Source of the DNA: Rhodobiaceae bacterium UBA6963 | GTDB lineage: Bacteria; Pseudomonadota; Alphaproteobacteria; RS24 | Assembly: GCA_002450335.1 (NCBI GenBank) | Contig: DJZB01000068.1 | Coordinates: forward strand, 30,610-38,997 | DNA length: 8,388 bases | Reading direction: 5' to 3' | In this document: positions 5,034-8,388 of the stretch, piece after piece | Layout of the letters: each line of letters opens with the position of its first letter | Position numbering within the stretch: the stretch's first letter is position 1 | Position numbers and translations under genes: made by a program | Notes under the pieces: generated by a model | Told to the model about the DNA's origin: nothing | What the model saw: only the letters and a program-made list of their open reading frames with translations | Databases searched by the model: none

Positions 5034-7117
5034 TGAGCGACTTGGTCAAAGTGAATGTTGACGGTGTGGAGGTTGAGGTTGCCCCTGGCACAACCATTTT
5101 GCAAGCCTGTGAAGAAGCCGGCGCTGAGATACCGCGTTTTTGTTATCACGAACGCCTTTCCATCGCCGGTAATTGCCGCATGTGTCTGGTGAATGTGAAG
5201 AACGGGCCTAAGCCCGTCGCCAGTTGTGCTATGCCTGTCGCGCCAGATATGGAAGTGGATACAAAGTCCGAAGCTGTCCAAGCCGCGCGTGAAGGCGTGA
5301 TGGAATTTCTGCTGATTAACCACCCGCTGGATTGCCCGATTTGTGATCAAGGTGGTGAGTGTGATTTACAAGATCAGGCGTTTGGATACGGCGTTGATGA
5401 AAGCCGTTTTCAGGATAATAAAAGAGCCGTTGAAAACAAAAACATGGGGCCACTTGTCAAAACCATTATGACAAGATGCATTCAGTGTACGCGCTGTGTT
5501 CGCTTTGCTACAGAAGTTGCCGGTGTGCCGGAAATTGGTGCAATCGGACGCGGTGAGGATATGGAAATCACAACGTATTTGGAAGCCTCATTGAGTTCTG
5601 AGCTATCAGGTAATGTGATTGATTTGTGTCCTGTCGGGGCGCTTACATCCAAGCCTTATGCTTTTACAGCGCGCCCTTGGGAATTGAAAAAAACTGAAAC
5701 CATAGATGTTATGGATGCAGTTGGCAGCAACATCCGCGTGGATACGCGTGGGCGAGAAGTGATGCGGATTTTGCCGCGTAATCATGACGACGTAAATGAG
5801 GAGTGGCTGTCCGATAAATCGCGCTTTGTCTGGGATGGGTTGAATACACAACGCATTGATAGTCCCTACATTCGTAAAGAAGGCAAGTTGGAGGCGGTTA
5901 GTTGGTCTGAGGCATTTGAGGTAATTGCTCAAAAGTTAAAAGGCCAAGAAAGCAACACAGCCGCAATCTCCGGTGATCTTGCTTGTGCCGAAGGTATGAT
6001 GGCGCTTAAAGATTTGATGTCGCAGCTTGGTAGTCCACATTTGGAGTGCCGTCAGGATGGTGCGCAACTGCCTTCAAATGGTAACCGTGCAAATTACTTG
6101 TTCAATACAGGTATCGCCAATATTGATGATGCGGATGCATTGTTGATTATTGGCAGTAATCCGCGCCGTGAAGCCCCGGTTCTGAATGCGCGTATCCGTA
6201 AGCGTTGGGTTGCCGGGAATTTCCCAATTGGAATTATCGGGCAGGATGAGGATTTAACCTATCCAGCGACACATTTGGGAAATGGTGCTGAAACACTTGC
6301 AGAACTTGCATCAGGTAAGGGGAGTTTCTTCTCTATACTGAAAAAAGCCAAACGCCCCATGCTGATTATCGGGCAATCTGCGCTGGCTCGTGAAGATGGC
6401 CTTGCTGTTCTTGAGGCGGCAATTGAGTTGGCCACGCAAAGCAAAATGGTAAGTGATGACTGGAACGGATTTAATGTTCTGCATAGTGCGGCTGCGCGCG
6501 TTGCAGGTCTTGATATCGGTTTCACGCCACAAGAGGGTGGGCATGATTTGGAAGGCATTCTTGCTGGTGCAACTTCCGGTGATGTAAAAACTGTGTTCCT
6601 TCTTGGGGCAGATGAATTGGATATGAGCCGCTTGGGTGACAGTTATGTGGTTTATGTTGGGACGCATGGTGATGCTGGCGCACATCGTGCCGACGTTATT
6701 CTGCCGGGCGCGACCTATACTGAAAAACAGGCAATTTACGTCAATACAGAAGGGCGCGCTCAAATGACAGAACAGGCTGCTTTCCCGCCCGGTGAGGCAA
6801 GGGAAGATTGGAAAATTTTCCGCGCCTTGTCTGAAGTTCTGGGCGAGAAGTTGCCATATGACAATGTTGAAACACTTCGTGCGCGTATGTTTGAAACTGC
6901 GCCGTTTCTTGCAGGTCTTGATGAGCTTACCGATGCGGGTATGCCTGACGTTTCCTCGCTCACCATTAAAGTGCCGCTATCTGATGCGCCATTCATGAAT
7001 AACGCGCAGGATTTCTACTTCACCAACCCGATTGCTCGCGCCTCCAAAATTATGGCGGAATGCAGCATTCAGGCACAGGCCAGAAATATTTCCGAAGGGA
7101 CCGGCACTGATGGATAA
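5033..7117 (+). CDS. nuoG: NADH-quinone oxidoreductase subunit G (75 kDa homolog)
   Basis: Largest peripheral subunit, forming part of the Fe-S wire from the NADH module. It has 694 residues, near mitochondrial NDUFS1 and shorter than E. coli NuoG (about 900). An N-terminal ferredoxin domain binds [2Fe-2S] N1b through Cys37, Cys48, Cys51 and Cys65. N5 uses His97, Cys101, Cys104 and Cys110 in NHPLDCPICDQGGEC. N4 uses Cys149, Cys152, Cys155 and Cys199. A molybdopterin-oxidoreductase-like domain, cofactor-free in this family, follows from about 220. That domain lacks the Cys set that binds the extra N7 cluster in E. coli and Thermus. AGGAGG (5017-5022) precedes ATG 5033 by ten bases. It overlaps nuoF by one base and nuoH by eight. 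Confidence 0.98.
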   Translation: MSDLVKVNVDGVEVEVAPGTTILQACEEAGAEIPRFCYHERLSIAGNCRMCLVNVKNGPKPVASCAMPVAPDMEVDTKSEAVQAAREGVMEFLLINHPLDCPICDQGGECDLQDQAFGYGVDESRFQDNKRAVENKNMGPLVKTIMTRCIQCTRCVRFATEVAGVPEIGAIGRGEDMEITTYLEASLSSELSGNVIDLCPVGALTSKPYAFTARPWELKKTETIDVMDAVGSNIRVDTRGREVMRILPRNHDDVNEEWLSDKSRFVWDGLNTQRIDSPYIRKEGKLEAVSWSEAFEVIAQKLKGQESNTAAISGDLACAEGMMALKDLMSQLGSPHLECRQDGAQLPSNGNRANYLFNTGIANIDDADALLIIGSNPRREAPVLNARIRKRWVAGNFPIGIIGQDEDLTYPATHLGNGAETLAELASGKGSFFSILKKAKRPMLIIGQSALAREDGLAVLEAAIELATQSKMVSDDWNGFNVLHSAAARVAGLDIGFTPQEGGHDLEGILAGATSGDVKTVFLLGADELDMSRLGDSYVVYVGTHGDAGAHRADVILPGATYTEKQAIYVNTEGRAQMTEQAAFPPGEAREDWKIFRALSEVLGEKLPYDNVETLRARMFETAPFLAGLDELTDAGMPDVSSLTIKVPLSDAPFMNNAQDFYFTNPIARASKIMAECSIQAQARNISEGTGTDG
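7095..7112 (+). promoter_or_regulatory. Ribosome binding site fixing the nuoH start
   Basis: AAGGGA (7095-7100) lies nine bases before ATG 7110-7112. This supports starting nuoH here rather than at the upstream in-frame ATG at 7032, which would add 26 polar residues coded within nuoG. From 7110 the protein begins MDNASLSFFQGY and enters the first membrane helix, as expected for the family. Confidence 0.7.
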
Positions 7118-8129
7118 TGCAAGCCTCAGTTTTTTTCAGGGCTATGTGATGCCGTTTTTGCTCATCACTGCGCATAGTCTGGCGATTATGATCGCGCTAT
7201 TGCTGGCGCTGGCATTTTTTATGTATGCGGATCGCAAGGTCTGGGCGGCTGTTCAACTCCGCCGAGGACCTAATGTTGTTGGTCCGTTTGGGCTGTTACA
7301 GAGCTTTGCCGATATTCTGAAGTATCTATTCAAAGAAGTTGTTGTGCCGACTACGGCGAATAAGGGCGTTTTTCTGCTTGCACCATTCCTTACCATGTTT
7401 CTTGCGCTCAGTGCGTGGGCGGTTATTCCATTTGATGAGGGGTGGGCAGTTGCTGATATTAATCTCGGTATACTTTATGTTCTCGCTATTTCATCGCTTG
7501 GTGTTTATGGCGTGATTATGGGTGGCTGGGCATCCAATTCGAAATATCCTTTCCTGGGTGCGCTTCGCTCTGCGGCGCAGATGGTTTCTTATGAAGTTTC
7601 CATTGGTCTTGTGATTATCACCGTTCTGTTATGTGTTGGCTCTCTGAATTTGACGGATATTGTTCTGGCGCAGAAAAACATCTGGTTTTGCGTCCCTTTA
7701 TTCCCGATGTTTGTTGTCTTTTTCATCTCGGCGCTGGCTGAAACCAATCGCCCGCCATTTGATTTGCCGGAAGCAGAGTCCGAACTGGTCGCGGGCTTCA
7801 TGGTGGAATATAGCTCCACACCTTATGTTGTCTTCATGATTGGTGAATTGGCAAATATTGTTCTGATGTGTGCCATGACGACGATTTTATTCCTCGGTGG
7901 GTGGTTGCCACCTATCGATATTGCACCCTTTAATATGGTGCCCGGTGTCATTTGGTTCACTTTAAAATTATGTTTGATGTTTTTCATGTTTGCCATGGTC
8001 AAAGCAATGGTTCCGCGTTATCGCTATGACCAGCTGATGCGTCTTGGCTGGAAGATATTCCTGCCGTTCTCATTAATTTGGGTTGTTTTGACTGCCGGAG
8101 TTCTTCAGTACTTCCAACTGGCTCCATAA
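7110..8129 (+). CDS. nuoH: NADH-quinone oxidoreductase subunit H (ND1 homolog)
   Basis: Membrane subunit that forms most of the quinone access chamber and links redox chemistry to the proton-pumping arm. With the start at 7110 it has 339 residues, normal for the family, with about eight hydrophobic helices. Signatures: DRKVWAAVQLRRGPNVVGP (41-59), followed by GLLQSFADILKYLFKE; SNSKYPFLGALRSAAQMVSYE (142-162, in two parts around ALRSAAQ); and AETNRPPFDLPEAESELVAG (210-229), the ND1 loop with its acidic residues. An in-frame ATG at 7032 would give a 365-residue form, but the extra residues do not look like an NuoH N terminus. It overlaps the nuoG end by eight bases, and nuoI follows after 32 bases. 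Confidence 0.97.
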   Translation: MDNASLSFFQGYVMPFLLITAHSLAIMIALLLALAFFMYADRKVWAAVQLRRGPNVVGPFGLLQSFADILKYLFKEVVVPTTANKGVFLLAPFLTMFLALSAWAVIPFDEGWAVADINLGILYVLAISSLGVYGVIMGGWASNSKYPFLGALRSAAQMVSYEVSIGLVIITVLLCVGSLNLTDIVLAQKNIWFCVPLFPMFVVFFISALAETNRPPFDLPEAESELVAGFMVEYSSTPYVVFMIGELANIVLMCAMTTILFLGGWLPPIDIAPFNMVPGVIWFTLKLCLMFFMFAMVKAMVPRYRYDQLMRLGWKIFLPFSLIWVVLTAGVLQYFQLAP

Positions 8130-8161
8130 GAATACAGGGATAGGAAATAGGGTAATAAATA

Positions 8162-8388
8162 ATGGCTTGGCTTGATCGCACTGCAAGAGGTCTTTTCCTC
8201 ACAGAATTTGTTTCAGCATTCATGCTGGCTATGCGTTATTTTTTCAGTCCAAAAATGACGGTGAATTACCCCTATGAAAAAGGCCCGCTCAGCCCCCGCT
8301 TTAGAGGTGAGCATGCGCTTCGCCGCTACCCTAATGGCGAGGAAAGATGCATTGCCTGTAAATTGTGTGAAGCTGTCTGTCCTGCTCA
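8162..8388 (+). CDS. nuoI: NADH-quinone oxidoreductase subunit I (TYKY homolog), 3' end outside window
   Basis: Ferredoxin-type subunit with two [4Fe-4S] clusters (N6a and N6b) that bridge NuoG to NuoB. Only the first 75 codons are visible, from MAWLDRTARGLFLTEF; family members are usually about 160 residues. The amphipathic N terminus (1-30) is followed by the TVNYPYEKGPLSPRFRGEH segment (33-51) and RRYPNGEERC. The first CxxCxxCxxxCP motif is complete, with Cys63, Cys66, Cys69 and Cys73. The second motif lies beyond the right edge. AGGG (8149-8152) sits nine bases before ATG 8162. The gene is too short here to appear as a closed reading frame, but the match is clear. Confidence 0.97.
   Translation, partial: MAWLDRTARGLFLTEFVSAFMLAMRYFFSPKMTVNYPYEKGPLSPRFRGEHALRRYPNGEERCIACKLCEAVCPA

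Noticed and set aside
6311..6763. Minus-strand open frame of 150 codons opposite nuoG
   Set aside because: It lies entirely inside nuoG, has no recognisable domain and has no operon context; it is a shadow of the coding strand.

Overview
The window holds the 5' half of a respiratory complex I (proton-pumping NADH:quinone oxidoreductase, NDH-1) operon. Its order is nuoA-nuoB-nuoC-nuoD-nuoE-nuoF-nuoG-nuoH-nuoI, all on the plus strand, and nuoI runs off the right edge. The left edge cuts through a tRNA-Asp(GUC) gene that lies just upstream on the same strand.

The organism is most likely an alphaproteobacterium. NuoC and NuoD are separate proteins (fused in E. coli). NuoG is about 690 residues and lacks the extra N7 cluster cysteines. 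NuoE carries a C-terminal tail of the alphaproteobacterial type. NuoB, NuoD, NuoF and NuoH closely resemble mitochondrial PSST, 49 kDa, 51 kDa and ND1. Base composition looks balanced rather than GC-rich. I cannot name a genus from the sequence alone.

Layout: bases 1-70 are the tRNA. Bases 71-345 are non-coding, with a T-run, two small hairpins, a short direct repeat and a good sigma70-type promoter (TTTCCA, 17 bases, TATAAT). From 346 onward the genes are packed tightly: nuoA/nuoB abut, nuoD/nuoE overlap by 4 bases, nuoE/nuoF and nuoF/nuoG by 1, and nuoG/nuoH by 8. The only gaps are 12 bases (nuoB-nuoC), 28 (nuoC-nuoD) and 32 (nuoH-nuoI). No promoter or terminator is evident inside, so this looks like one transcript with translational coupling.

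How the parts work together: NuoE, NuoF and NuoG form the NADH dehydrogenase module. NuoF oxidises NADH through FMN and cluster N3, NuoE holds N1a, and NuoG holds N1b, N4 and N5. NuoB (N2), NuoC, NuoD and NuoI (N6a/N6b) form the connecting module that carries electrons to quinone. NuoA and NuoH are membrane subunits at its base, and NuoH forms most of the quinone tunnel. Every cofactor-ligand residue I checked is present, and no gene shows a frameshift or truncation other than at the window edges. The remaining subunits (rest of nuoI, then nuoJ-nuoN) should lie to the right.

I looked for an unusual or undescribed system and did not find one. This is an ordinary housekeeping operon, and the findings are modest points about gene starts, the leader region and subunit features.
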